Shown here: one piece after another, positions 14,401 through 30,012 of the stretch
Position numbering within the stretch: the first letter of the stretch is position 1
Layout: each line of letters starts with the position of its first letter
Assembly (NCBI GenBank): GCA_910890315.1
Contig: CAJVGD010000001.1
Span: 1,922,001 to 1,986,000, forward strand
From: Serendipita indica DSM 11827
Taxonomy: Eukaryota; Basidiomycota; Agaricomycetes; Sebacinales; Serendipitaceae
Reading direction: 5' to 3'
Length of the DNA: 64,000 nucleotides
Made by a program: the position numbers and the translations under genes
The notes under the pieces: model-generated
What the model saw: only the letters and a program-made list of their open reading frames with translations
The model's database searches: none
Told to the model about the DNA's origin: nothing

Positions 14401-16498
14401 AGGCGACAACCGCGTTCGCAAGCGAGATGTTCGAGACAGACCTCGCCACTGAAGCACTCTTTGACCTCGGCAGAATGGTTGCTGATGAAGTTCCTGCCAC
14501 TACGCCGCTCGCTCTCGTCTCCGTCACAGGCTATGATGCTAGTTTCAGGGTGGAGAACCTTGTCACATCTTCAGGTGTCAAATGCCAATCCGTGGCTATG
14601 GGCTCACAAGAAGGCTTTTCGTTGGCAGAGCAGGCAATTGGTTCAGCAGCGCGTCAGGGAACCTGGGTGCTCCTGAAGAATGTGCACCTTGCGCCATCTT
14701 GGCTCGGTCAGCTGGAGAAGAAGCTGCAGACAGCCAATCCCAGTCGCAATTTCCGCCTCTTCCTGACCATGGAAACTAATCCCTCCATACCTGTTAACAT
14801 CCTCCGTCAATCACGCATCATTATGAACGAGCCACCGCCGGGTATCAAGGCGAATCTCCTCGACAGCCTGCGTAGTATACCGCCTTCAAGACTATCAAAA
14901 GGTCCAGCTGAGAAGATCCGACTCTACTTCCTCCTCGCTTGGTTCCATGCCGTTGTACAGGAGCGCCTCCGCTATGTCCCGTTGGGTTGGAGTAAAGTGT
15001 ACGACTTCAATGACTCTGACATGGAAGCCGCCTTCAACACTATTGACCAATGGCTCCACTCCATTGCGAAAGGGCGAGCAAACGTTGACCCTGCTTCTAT
15101 CCCTTGGGGTGCTATAAAGTCCTTGATCAAGCAAGCAGTGTATGGAGGTCGCATTGATAGTGACTTTGATCAGCAAGTCATGGATTCTTTTGTGGACAGT
15201 CTCTTCACGCCCAAGGCATACAACGTCGATTTTGATCTAGTCCCGCGACTTGAGCCCGAGAAGGCCGTTGTCACTGTCCCTGAAGGCACAAAGATGGAGC
15301 ACTTCCTCTCTTGGGTCAACGGACTACCGGAACGTGAGCCTCCAATCTGGCTCAGTCTTCCACCAACAGCAGAAAGGGTCATTGCCGTATCGCAAGGTCC
15401 GAATCCCCCACGATTTTGGTGTTTCTCTTCTCATGCTCTTTCCTACAGGAATGGAGATGCTCAACAAGCTCAGAAAGATGCGGACGCTAGATGACGACGA
15501 CGATGAAGCCCCAGTAGCCAAAGGGGCCGTACCTAGCTCATCGCAGCAGCCTGCTTGGATGCGTGTCTTGCTGGCCAACTGCAAAGACTGGCTTGCAGGG
15601 CTTCCAACGGCACGTTCATTTATGTACCTGCTTCCCACGGCTCACATTCGCTCCAGCATGTGACAAAACTTCCGCGCCAGTCTTCGGACAGTCAAGATCC
15701 GCTGTATCGATTCTTCATGCGGGAGGCAATTGTCGGAACCAAATTATTGCAACGGGTCAGAAAAGATCTCGACGATCTTATTCTCGTTTGTCAAGGGCAG
15801 CTCAAACAAACAAATCACTTGCGAAGTCTGATGAGCCAATTGGCAAAAGGTCTGGCTTCTTTGTTACGGATGCATTCATACTAACTCTGTCAAGGTACGA
15901 TACCGACAAATTGGAAACAATACAAGGTCCCCAAGGCTATGGCCGTAGCAGGGTGGATCCCCAACTTTAGCCAGCGACTTGCGCAGTTGGAGAAGGTTGC
16001 GCAACTCAGTTCATTCTCCGGTCTTAGTGTTTGGCTCGGTGGCCTCTTCTTCCCTGAAGCCTATATCACTGCGACAAGACAAGCCGTCGCGCACCGTATG
16101 TCTTGGTCTCTTGAAACCTTGGACCTTCGTCTAGATGTGGAACAGGCAGGGGATCCTACTGCATTCTCCGTCGAGGGTGAGCGACACGAATAATCATATG
16201 AATCTTTTTGACTCGCCCAACAGGTCTAGTTATCGAGGGAGCTGAATGGAAAGGCCGTCATCTTGCCATCAATGATGGCGAATCTATTCCTATTAGCAGT
16301 TCGCAGCTACGATGGGTGCATGCTGGCGATGAGAACAAGACAGGCGAGGACCAGATCCAGGTCAACCTTCCAGTCTATCTCAACAGTGACCGAAGCGACG
16401 TGCTGTTCACTATCAACCTTCCTTTCTTAGCTAACGATGCCGCCCTCAGCGTCGTTCGTGCGGTCTGCTTGACCGCCTCAGGCTCACCCTCATCGTAG
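5473..16498 (+). CDS. Cytoplasmic dynein heavy chain, motor-only gene (linker, AAA1-6, stalk)
   Basis: Dynein heavy chain is the minus-end microtubule motor. This product of about 3,500 residues starts in the linker region ([29 protein letters not shown]). It runs through AAA1 ([16 protein letters not shown] split by an intron; Walker [18 protein letters not shown]), AAA2 ([11 protein letters not shown]), AAA3 ([21 protein letters not shown]) and AAA4 ([30 protein letters not shown]). The coiled-coil stalk and microtubule-binding tip follow (about 11.9-12.8 kb), then AAA5 ([15 protein letters not shown]), AAA6 and the C-terminal domain ([18 protein letters not shown]). About a dozen introns are present. 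The roughly 1,000-residue tail for dimerisation and light/intermediate chain binding is missing, and there is no room for it upstream. The start is either ATG 5473 spliced to 5554 (MESGTAAAV) or unspliced ATG 5512 (MANILELK). Confidence 0.92.
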
Positions 16499-16602
16499 AT
16501 TGTCGCACCCATATAGCGATCGTCAATCATGTATATTTACTACTATAGTGTGGCTTATAGACCTGTGATTGTTTAATACAATATCTTGCGAATTCGACTG
16601 AA

Positions 16603-20068
<3,466 letters not shown>

Positions 20069-20354
20069 ATTATTTGCAGAATTATGTACGCGTCGCCCAA
20101 GGTCGTTCGGGTTCAAAACTTTGACGTGGCTTTGGTCCAATTCAATCGCCGACGACGCATGCGGCATACGCGTACAGGTCAACAATAAATAGACAAGAAA
20201 TATAGTAGATAGAGGTTAAAGGAGCTATAAGGAAATAATACACTCCGAGCTCTGTACAGCAACTAAGTGGACTAGTGCAAACATCACCTGAACTTCATCT
20301 GGCGAGAGCTTAGCTAGGGTTCAGGTATCCGGCCATGTTGACTCTGGATTTGAT

Positions 20355-22387
20355 TCATATGTGAAGGAAAGGAACAAAGCGGTGGTGGACATATGCACAG
20401 GGGTTATCGGTACAAGATACTAAAGCATTCAGAGGTTGAGCCTCGCCTATAATCTGCAATTCTTCAGCGGGGGAATTGAGCCCATCAGAGCCCCAGCCAT
20501 GATTGGATCTCTTCGATGCCTCCGAAGAGCCTTGTGCATTAAAGGGTTTCATGGGTGCCACCGTTCTCACTCCAGAGCTCCCTCCAACGGGTATCAAACT
20601 CGGCGTGATGACAGGTCGAGAAATTTCAGGAGTGAGTCGTGTGAGTGGCGCTACAATGCTCTCCCCATGGCCAAAGTTGACGCGTTTCTTGCGAGACGCC
20701 GGCTGCGCGGCACTATCCAGGTCCATGTCAGCTGGCTCTCCGTCGTCAACTTGCGCTACGGAACGCTTGCGCTTGACCAAAGGCGTAGTAAGACCAGCTT
20801 TTGAGTACACTCCAGTCTTGACCCGACGTTCAAGCTCTCCAGAGATGTACTGTTGAAAAGAGGCCACCACACGATTGTTACTCCGGATATCCTCATGCTG
20901 ATCTCGTATTTCTCTCCGGGTATCGCTGATCGCTCTAGCAAGCTGGGAAAGGTCGAGTGCACTTTTGAACCGATCAACGATGAGTGCGGAAAAGATGAAT
21001 TCGATGGGTGCAAGTTTGACGGCGATGGAGGTGGGAAACGCGACCTCACTATATTCCTGAGCAAGCGTGATCAAGAGGTCAATATCCTGCTCGAGACCAG
21101 TCGGGTGCTGGATCTCCCGGCTCTCGCAGCCATTTATCCAATGAGACGTTGGTGATTGATGTCAATTTAGGATATGACTCCACAGCGCGGACAATGTGGC
21201 CCACAGACTGAAACATCCGATTTCGATCCTCGGCCATTTTGACCTTGGCCGGCCAGTCTGTGAGTTTCTTTTGAAGATTTCGGACGAATAACGCTCGATC
21301 GCTTAGAATAGCAGACATTTTTTCCGCGGCAGACAATGGCATCCCTAAACCAGAGAGATTAGAAGAGTCTACTAAACCAGGATTCACATACCCATTTGGA
21401 CTCGATTAAAGATTTCGCGCTCTTGTTGCTCATTTAGCTCCCTGTACTCTACGCATACAACTACAAAGACCATAAGTAAAAGCGCCTCACGTCGCCCTCA
21501 CTCACTTTGTTTCCGAAGGAATTGGGAATAAATATTATGTGGTAAAGTCTTATCACGAGAATTCCGGTGGTCTCTCTGCAGTCGAGGGCTCCAGTACCGG
21601 ATTCCAGTCATACTTCAGAGTACGATCAGACAATGAAAGTACTACAGCTTCCAAACGTACTTATCCCTGTCTGAAACAGATTAGATCCATTGCAGAGGGG
21701 AAAAAAATACTCACGATAAATCTAAGGCAATATACCTAGATCAGAACTGGATAAATACTCAGAGAGCTGACGAACCTCGCCGTCAAGGAAGCTGACAAAG
21801 GCCTGGTTATTACCACCAACGCAAAGAAGAGTGTTATCTTACCGTTTTATCGACGTTAGACGTTGCTTTCCATCTGACCAATGCGCGTTAGGCCTACGCA
21901 GCTTCAATCGACCTGCCTCACCTATGCATATCATCTTGTCATTCGAATCGTGACTTCCAGGAATAGTACGGAAGATGATGGGTGGGACATAGTAGTTAAG
22001 CATAAGAGAATCGATCAAGGCCACTTGTTTCGGCTCCGTCCAGACGAATCCTTTGAGAAATCAGACTCAAACAAGTCTCCAAGCTGAATCAAGTGACAAA
22101 GCGGGTCACAGAATCATACCTCGCTGATATTCTGGCTCTAAATCGATGTCGTTGGCGTCCATCAAAGCTAAACACGAACATTAGCTCTCCTGTTACAAGC
22201 AAGAACACAGAGACAAAACATAGAGACGCGTACCCCATAGCAGCTCGACGCTATATGTGGTCGAATTCGGAGGTTTGAGCGCATTTTTGGGAAAGTAAGG
22301 CTTATCTTCTTCATTGTCGTCGTAAAGTTCATCTTCATCGAAATTGCTATCGTCGTCTGAACTATCGCCGCGTTTGCGTCGTGGCAT
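20355..22387 (-). CDS. DUF262-domain protein (ParB/GmrS-like fold)
   Basis: The protein starts MPRRKRGDSSDDDSNFDEDE, an acidic low-complexity leader. DUF262 motifs follow across several short exons: DIDLEPEYQRGFVWTEPKQV, then ALIDSLMLNYYVPPIIF, then CI/DGKQRLTSIKRFLDGEV joined over an intron. The next parts are VVCVEYRELNEQQEREIFNR, VQMG/MPLSAAEKMSAIL and a helical C-terminal domain ending in ISGELERR. A Ser/Pro-rich tail with the basic stretch VKRKRS follows and may be a nuclear signal. The IxxxYQR-W and DGKQR motifs are the active-site region in bacterial relatives (GmrSD, BrxU, SspE). The function of the eukaryotic members is not known to me. The C-terminal stop at 20355 is tentative. Confidence 0.85.
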
Positions 22388-22542
22388 TGAGATTGGGGCC
22401 TCACGAGGTTTGGGTCTAAAACGCGTGCCTTTGTTGGTCCTTTGTCTCAAACTCGAACCGGCTATACAGCGAGTCTCAACAAGCTTTAGACGCGAAATTG
22501 ACTTCCGATTCATTAGAAACTACAGTCTACACGGCCGGGAGT

Positions 22543-24856
22543 CTATCGCATGCCAGCAGTGGCCTTTTGGAGGGCACGCTTGATGCCAAGTTGAGCCTTC
22601 TTAAGCTCGTCCGCCGTCGAATCCTCAATCGAGAGCTTCTCCAGAGCTTTGGCAAGCTCAGACTCGACTTGGGCTTTTGCTCCTCGCTTCAGCTTCATGC
22701 CAATCTCGGGCGAGCTGATCGTGCCCTCGACTTGGTGAATGTACGCCTCGAGGTCGGCCTTGGCGTCGTGTCGTGCGGAGAACTCTTTGTCAGCCTGCTT
22801 GAATTGCTCCGCATCCTTGATCATTTGGTCAATCTCAGCCGACGACAGACGTCCGACAGAGTTGGTGATGCCTAGATATTGTCAGTAGGAATCCTCTCCC
22901 AGCTCCTTGTTCTACGTACTGATCGATGCCTTGCGGCCAGATGCACGGTCCATGGCAGACACCTTGAGCAGACCGTTGGCGTCAATCTCAAAGGTGGTGA
23001 CGAGCTCGGCTTGACCCCTGGGCATTGGTGGGATGCCGTTAAGCTCAAACTCTCCAAGGAGACGGTTGTCTTTGCATTGCGTTCGTTCACCCTCGTACCT
23101 AGAAGCCGCAATAAGCAGGAGAAGTATGACACGAGTAAAAAAGACGCTTACACTGGGAATGTGACAGTGGTCTGGTTGTCTTCTACAGTCGTAAAGGTTC
23201 GTGATTTCATGGTTGGGATGGTGGTGTTTCGCGGGACGACGATACCGAAAACATCTCCTTGCATGGCGACACCAAGAGAAAGAGGAGCGACATCCAAGAG
23301 GAGGACCTGCGTCTTCTCGTTGGTCTGGCCGGTCAGAATTGCGGCCTGGACGGCAGCGCCATAGGCAACAGCTTCGTCAGGGTTGATCGACTTGTTCAAC
23401 TGACGGCCACCGAAATATTCGCTGACAAGGGACTGAATCTTCGGGATACGGGTAGATCCACCGACGAGGACGATATCATCCACCTTTTCGCGGGCCATCT
23501 TGGCATCCTTGAGCACACGCTCGACGGGATCCAAGGTCGATTTGAACATGGCCGCGTTGATCTCCTCGAAGCGGGCACGAGAGATGTTGGCAGAGAAGTC
23601 CTCACCCTGGTAGAGCGAGTCGACCTCGACAGTCGTCTGAGCGACGCTGGAAAGCGTTCTCTTCGCACGCTCGCAGGCCGAACGAAGGCGTCGGAGGGCA
23701 CGGGCGTCGTCTGAAATGTCGAGCTTGGTCTTCTTCTTGAACTCGTTTTTAAAGTGCTCCAAAAGAGTGTTGTCAAAGTCCTCACCACCAAGGTGAGTAT
23801 CACCGGCGGTGGCCTTGACGGCGAAAACACCACCAGTGATGTTAAGAAGGGAGACATCGAAGGTTCCTCCACCGAGATCGAAGATCAAGACGTTCTTCTC
23901 CGTCTTGGATTGCTGGTCGAGGCCGTAGGCAATGGCCGCAGCAGTGGGCTCGTTGATGATACGGAGGACATCAAGGCCAGCAATAGCACCGGCATCCTTA
24001 GTGGCAAGGCGCTGCGAGTCGTTGAAGTAGGCTGGGACACTGGAGATTCATCAATGAGTTGACAGGGAGGGACTGATGAAGCCACTCACGTTACGACCGC
24101 CTTCTTGACCGTCTTGCCGAGCTTGGCCTCGGAGATTTCCTTCATCTTGCTGAGGACCATTGCAGAAATTTCCTGGGGACTGAACACTTTCTCCTCTCCG
24201 AGGTACTGGACCTGAATAAAGGGTGATCCATCCTTGTCAACCACGGTGAATGGCCAGTGGGTCATATCCTAGGAGATCGCGGTTAGAAACATTAGTGAGC
24301 TTTTATTTTTGTGAGTCTCACTTTTTTGACTTCGGGGTCACTAGTAGCCAGTCAGCATATGGTTATTGATCAGTGGGTGGCACGCACTCAAAGCGACGAC
24401 CAATCAGACGCTTGGCATCGAAAACGGCTAGACAATGTAGATTTTAGATGTGCAAGCTTAGAACCAGTGTATCCACGTACTGTTCTTGGGATTCATGGCA
24501 GCCTGATTTTTTGCGGCATCCCCGATGAGACGCTCCTCGGATGAAAACGCGACATAGGAAGGAGTTGTCCGGTTTCCCTCTAAATTTACACCAAATTGAT
24601 GAGCATCGTACTCCCAAACACACGCCAAAGATAGCACTCACGATCGTTTGCGATAATCTCGACGCGGTCGTTTTGCCAGACACCGACACAACTGCGCAGA
24701 AAATCAATCCACGTACAGAAAAACTTGTAAAGAGCATGATACATACGAGTAGGTCGTGCCCAAATCGATACCGACGGCTCCTGTGGGCAGATTGCTCAGT
24801 GGGGAGCGCGAAGAGCGGCGTGGTCACTTGCCCTCGAAAATATCCTCCTCAGACAT
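22543..24856 (-). CDS. SSB1: Ssb-type cytosolic Hsp70 (ribosome-associated chaperone)
   Basis: It starts [20 protein letters not shown] and carries the Hsp70 ATPase signatures [14 protein letters not shown] and [13 protein letters not shown]. The substrate-binding domain follows, and the protein ends [15 protein letters not shown]. It lacks the EEVD terminus of Ssa proteins. The blocks [30 protein letters not shown] and [15 protein letters not shown] match Ssb better than Ssa. Ssb works with the ribosome-associated complex on nascent chains. Several 50-60-nt introns lie in the 5' half. No HDEL and no presequence, so it is neither BiP nor mitochondrial. It is divergent from the uS2m gene, 132 bp between start codons. 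Confidence 0.9.
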
Positions 24857-24988
24857 GTTCTGTTTAGAAATCTAGAAACAAGAAACAAGTTTTAAGGTGT
24901 TTTAGAGGAGTAAAACGGCTGGCGAAGCCTTTTTGCGTGGTAGAGGTGGTGAGGAAAGTTTGAACCTTCGTTTGGCTAGCAGTCGCCC

Positions 24989-26100
24989 ATGGAATCCTCA
25001 CGGGCAGGCAAGACGCTGCTCAAGATCCTTTCTCAACAGCATAAAACAGCGAAACATGCTCGTTGTTTTGCCTCTAAATCCACGACTTTGCCGTCTGTAG
25101 AGGTCGAAGCCAGCCAGGCAGCCCAGGAAGCCATGATGCTAGCAGAAAAGAATGTATCAACATCTACCGGGAAACCTTCATGGGATTGGCAGCGAATGCT
25201 GCGAGCTAGACAACGGCGAGCTGCAGTTTGTGAGTCGAAAGTCGTGCAACTTGACAAACGACGCTAAAATGGCGCTAATAGTAGAGTATTTCTCAAAACT
25301 TGGATCAACCCAGAACCGTAATAACACCTATCAGCCTCACCACGGTCTCAACAGACCAGAGTCGTCGGAAAGCCTCACACTCTCTGCGCTCGTCGCAGCT
25401 GGGGCGCATATTGGGCACTTTCACTCTCTCATGTTCCCGTCATTTCTTCCATATGCTTACGGAACACGTGCTGGCGTCACCATTATCGACCTCGAGCAGA
25501 CGTTGCCGATGCTTCGACGTGCTGCAAACGTCGTCAGGGCTATTGCACAAAACGACGGAATGATTCTATTCGTTGGTACAACCCCATCACTCCGACCAAT
25601 CGTCGCAAAAGCTGCTGGTCGACTCGGAGCAAACGGATTTCATGTCGGAGAAAGATGGCTCCCTGGAACGCTCACTAATCGCATGGGTCTATTCGGAACA
25701 GAAGTAGCACGAAGTCAGAAGCTGAAACCTGACTGTGTCATCTTCCTCAACCCTCTCAGCAATCTCCATGCCATCCGTGAATGTGCTATTGAGCATATTC
25801 CGACAATCGGCATCACCGACTCAAATGCAGACCCGCGAATAGTAATGTACTCTATCCCTGCCAATGACGAAAGCGTACGAACAGCTGAAATTGTCGCTGG
25901 AGTCCTTAGTCTGGCCGGACAGCAGGTACAGTCCCAAGTATTATTTTTTCAAACCTCGCTCACGTTTTATAAAGGGAATAAAGTGGAGGGATAGACCAGT
26001 GGATTCGCTCGAAGACCCAGTCGGTCTTGATGTCGAAGAGGACGAGTTGTCGGAGGACTCGGATGGCGAGGCTGAAGATGTAAAAGGTGACCAAGCTTAA
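24989..26100 (+). CDS. MRP4: Mitochondrial small-subunit ribosomal protein uS2m
   Basis: The protein belongs to mitoribosomal uS2. Exon 1 gives a basic, Ser/Ala-rich N-terminus (AGKTLLKILSQQHKTAKHAR, CFASKS) that fits a mitochondrial presequence. After a 54-nt intron the uS2 core follows: LVAAGAHIGHFHSLMFPSF, GVTIIDLEQTLPMLRRAANV, GMILFVGTTPSLRPIVAKAA, CVIFLNPLSNLHAIRECAI and HIPTIGITDSNADPRIVMY. A second intron after LAGQQ leads to an acidic tail DVEEDELSEDSDGEAED and the stop at 26100. Length about 330 residues is normal for fungal mitochondrial S2. Confidence 0.9.
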
Positions 26101-26146
26101 CCTAGAATGATGTCTTTTTATTTTTTCGCGTCTTCTCTGGCTTTGG

Positions 26147-26365
26147 TATTCCATCCTAATGATGAATGTTGCCCAGTTACTCGCGGTAAACTCTTCTGCT
26201 TTGTTGCCGCTATGAAACCCTGGGGCTATAAGCGCGTGCAATGTAGCAATGCATACTCACTCTCTCTTTGCGAATCGCTTGCTGGTTCGCTGTACCCCTT
26301 TCGGCACTATCCCACCTCTGGCATGATACAGTCTATGGAGACCATAGTTCGAATGGAAACACAGA
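26147..26365 (-). pseudogene. Decayed duplicate of the TRP2 3' end
   Basis: The stretch aligns with the 3' end of TRP2 at about 27281-27545 in the same orientation. Shared blocks are TTGGTAT-CC, then CGGTAARCTCTTCTGCTTTG, then GCATACTCACTCTC at the last intron donor, TTCG-CACTATC, and AGACCAT-GTTCG-AT coding for part of IRTMVF. Similarity is interrupted by small gaps and no coding frame survives. It looks like a partial tandem copy left behind after duplication or unequal exchange. The limits are approximate because they were aligned by eye. Confidence 0.65.
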
Positions 26366-27307
26366 CCCTTGTTATTCTTTACTGTTAATACAATGGCGTG
26401 CGCTGGAAAATCCGTGTGCGGATGTATCGTACGTCGCTTTATGTCAAGATGCTCAGGAATGACCCTTTGTTTACTCGTGGAGGCTTTGTGAAGCCTCGAG
26501 GTGATCAAAATATTATGTTGGCTTTGTGCTTCGAGCACAGCCAAAGTCTCACGTTGGTAGAGGATATAACCGAATATCGTGAATGGAGGAAATTCATGCG
26601 TGCAGAAATTCCTGCTCCTACAATCTGGTTGTCACCTAGACCTACCTGCGAAAGGCCCCTTGCGTGTGGAGGTATCAAAAGTCCCAAATTTCTTTAGGAT
26701 CTTCATTCAAATGCCACTGATGGTGCTCCTTGTGTAAGTGCAACATAAATTGGTTTTCCACTGTCTAAATGGTAGAACTGCCCAAGGCCACATTTGAATA
26801 TGCCCCACAACTCTTTCATATACACGAATAGACTAAAAATAATTTATTGGTATCTCTTTTTTAAATATGCTTTGGAGAGTATTTGATGGAAAGACATGTG
26901 CAGGTCCCCCAAGTGGCTGGTCGATCGGAGATACACTTTTAAATGTTTGCAATCCAGGAAAAATCGAGGTCAAATGTGACCATCATTTCCTGTATTGTGA
27001 ACGATACTCGGAGAGGAAAGGTGACAGCAGGCTTTTCGAGTCTCGCAGGTTGGCCAGTACTGGCCTGCGGGGAGTAAAGATACGACAATACTCAATGAAA
27101 GTGGGTTGAAGTGCGGTTCAACAATGACTTAACTAAGAACCCAGGAACAGTGCTGCACTCTACCCCGCGAATGGGAAGCGGATGAAGAGCTGGTAGGAGT
27201 CTGGTTTCGAATCAAAGGCGAAGATGTACAAGAGCACCAGACATTAATCTCGAGGAATACCCGTTACTTCTTTTACATTGGTATCCCCCATGGCGAATCG
27301 TGCCTAA
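26366..27307. other. Intergenic, no gene recognised
   Basis: About 0.9 kb between the decayed TRP2 copy and the TRP2 stop. Open frames here (for example 26398-26697 and 26867-27109) are short, show no family motif, and lack convincing splice partners. Part may be further decayed TRP2-flank duplicate. Confidence 0.5.
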
Positions 27308-29121
27308 TCACGGTAAGCTCTTCTGCTTTGTTGCACGTTGCTGGGTGTAATGAAATTCTGCAAAATTATAAGTATATGTAGTGTAGCGACGCATACTCAC
27401 TCTCAGCCTCGTCAATTGCTTTGACATTGGCACCGAGTTTGTTGATTGTCTCGATGTATTCCTCCTCTTCGACACTATCGTAGACGATTCCTCCGCCGGC
27501 TTGAAAGTACACAACGCCATCTTTGAAGACCATTGTTCGGATAGCAATCGCGGTGTCCATCTCATCACTGGCAAAGTCCCAGCGCCCCACCGCTCCAGCG
27601 TACACGCCTCTCTTCTCCTTCTCCAAGTCAAACACTAGTTCGATGGCCTTGATTTTTGGGGCCCCAGATACCGTCCCAGCAGGGAAGATAGAGCGGAAGG
27701 CATCAAATCTGCTAACAATGAGTCAATCAGATAGGTTCAAGCGCATCACTCGACCTTGTCTTATCTTCTCGTAGTTGCCCAGTGATCGTACTTGTCAAGT
27801 GGAAGACGTGGCTAAACTTTTGCAGGGCCATGAGTTCATCAACTTTGACCGATGAAGGTTCGCAGACGCGATTGACATCGTTTCGAGCAAGGTCGACCAA
27901 CATGATATGCTCTGCTCGGTCCTTTGTCGAAGCAAGCAACGCCTTGCCAAGCTCCGCGTCCTCTGTTCACAAAATGAGTGATTGTAAATGGCAGACATAT
28001 CTAGATGCGTACCTGCTTCTGTCTTTCCTCGGCGCGTGGTGCCGGCAATGGCGTGGTTGTATACCTTATTCTGAGTCACCTTGCAAAGTGTTTCCGGACT
28101 TGCACCGACAATTTGAAAATCTCCGCAGTCCAAGTAATACATGTATGGGCTCGGGTTGACCTGCCTAAGCTGTCTGTATGCATTGAACGGATGGAGTGAA
28201 GTTGGACGAGATAATCGCTGGGAAGGGACTGCTTGGATGATATCTCCAGCAATTATATTCTTCTTGAGTTCGGTGACGAATCTTTCGTAACCTTCTTTGC
28301 CCACATTCGACGTCGCTGTTGCGCCGAGCGTCACAGGCGGTTGTGGGACAGTTGGCGTCGGACCCGTGACTAGCAGCTTTGCTACGCGACGCAATTTTGA
28401 GACGGCAGTCGAATAGATGAAAGATAGGTTCGCAAGGTCAGTTGACGCGGTGGGAGAGAAGATATGCGAGACAACTTTGATGTTCTGATAAAGGTGGTCG
28501 TAGATCACGACAAGGTCGCAAAGCATGAACAGGGATTCTGGGATGTTTATCGAATCTTCCAGAGGCCGTTTCGTTTTGGGCTCAAAGTATTGAATGCAAT
28601 CGTAGGATACATATCCCACCGCGCCACCTAACTGAAAGTCAGGCCAGGGCCAGCTCTTCAACATGAACTCACCCGTAAAAGAAGGAACCTCTGGGAGTTT
28701 GACATACTTGTAGTGACTGAGTTCACGTTGGAGATGGGTCATAGGATCGCCCTCGAGGTCCCCCGGGCCCGTTCTGATAACCTTGAAGGGATCTAGACAA
28801 GTCGAGAATGAATACAGCCAACCCAATGTACATACCTGAACCAATAAAACTGTATCGGGCGATATTCTCGCCTGCCAAAACGCTCTCCAAAATAAAGCTG
28901 TATTTGGAATCTTTTGCGATTTTGAGATACGCCATGCACGGCGTAAGCAGGTCCGCTGGTAGTTCTACATAGACTGGTACACAGTTTCCCCTCTTTTCCT
29001 TGACGATGATCCGTTCAATAACGGAGAGGGGAGGATAGGCGGTCAATCCCTATGAAACCATTTCCAGATTAGAACAGGTCCTCCCTCACTCGCCACAGAC
29101 GACATTTACTTGGGGGTCCAT
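27308..29121 (-). CDS. TRP2: Anthranilate synthase component I
   Basis: This enzyme converts chorismate to anthranilate, the first step of tryptophan synthesis, using ammonia from the TRP3 subunit. Start [14 protein letters not shown] crosses an intron. The N-terminal part has [20 protein letters not shown] and [20 protein letters not shown]; the second block holds the LLES-type tryptophan feedback region, here ILES. The catalytic part shows [15 protein letters not shown], the block [47 protein letters not shown], then [17 protein letters not shown] and [12 protein letters not shown] final intron yields [17 protein letters not shown] and the stop at 27308. All chorismate-binding motifs are kept. 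A decayed copy of its 3' end lies about 1 kb downstream. Confidence 0.95.
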
Positions 29122-29254
29122 CGAGTTGTGGGATGACTTGGCTGAAGCGGCAGAGTTCAGGTTTGGTGGCACGGATATTATTCGCCTTCCAAATTACAAG
29201 CCGCAAATTATTCAGCATATTCAGAGTTTGCTCTCTTAGATCAAGCTTCATTAT

Positions 29255-29869
29255 TCAATCAGCTTCCGTTGTCGCAGGCTCAGCCTGTTCCTCCGCATCC
29301 TTTTCTTCATCATCTGACGGCTTACTGCCAACGACAGTCTAGGAAAAGATTAGACTCGAACAGAGCAACTAGGGTTCCTACTCACCGCGTTGATGTTCAA
29401 CTGCACCCAGACTTTGGTCTTCTCTGGCCCAGTTGAATTCTCCAGTTCAACCAACAGTTTCTTAGAGCCCTTCCAGCCATAGCTGCGTGTATTGAAGACC
29501 GTTGGCGTCAGCGCAATGTGCGAAAGGAAGCCTGGGTCTTGATTGGCAGCAGCAACTTGATCAATCGGAGGAGGAGTGTGCATAATATTGACATGGAGAG
29601 GAAGGGCTGCCTCCTTGAACTCGTCTTGTGTAGGAATGGGCTGGATGGCGAAACGAGGGTGAATAACAACCAGTATAAAGGGACTTGGGGGTCACGAAAG
29701 CAAGTTCACTAACCTCCTTCTTTGTCTTTGCTGCTCCACGCTTTGCTTTGGCTGGCTTTTTCTCGTTGTCGTCATGGGCAGCGACCTTGGCAGACTTCGC
29801 AGCACGCTTTGGGCGCCCCTCTGGAACGCCTTCAGGCTGAACATCTTCAGCTTTACGTTTGGGGGCCAT
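29255..29869 (-). CDS. Conserved-looking hypothetical protein with basic head and acidic tail
   Basis: Not assigned to a named family. The start MAPKRKAEDVQPEGV is followed by KRAAKSAKVAAHDDNEKKP, a lysine- and alanine-rich region that suggests a nuclear signal. A 90-nt intron leads to the globular part: EAALPLHVNIMHTPPPI, DPGFLSHIALTPTVFNTRSY, GWKGSKKLLVEL and KVWVQLNINA. A last intron gives TVVGSKPSDDEEKDAEEQAE and the stop at 29255. About 160 residues. The splice-consistent frames and clear domain structure support a real gene. It is upstream of TRP2 on the same strand with about 130 bp between. Confidence 0.7.
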
Positions 29870-30012
29870 TTTAGAAGTTGAACTGGACGTGGTGGGGAAC
29901 AAGAGTGATGGCAACAGAAGAAGCCTTTGAATGGCATAGAGCTCCCGGCCAGGCTCAATAGTAAGAGAGCGAAACAATGTTATGCCAAACTATTCTTGTA
30001 ATATAAATGAGT

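Noticed and set aside
20069-20167. Extended N-terminus of the calcium pump
   Set aside because: The 33 extra residues match nothing, and SERCA proteins normally begin at the MEAAW-type methionine at 20068.
23259-23714. Antisense open frame over the Hsp70 gene
   Set aside because: Long antisense frames are common opposite highly biased Hsp70 codons; no start context, splice sites or motif.
26398-27109. Short plus-strand frames between uS2m and TRP2 as genes
   Set aside because: No family motif or codon pattern like neighbours, and part of the region is a decayed TRP2 duplicate.
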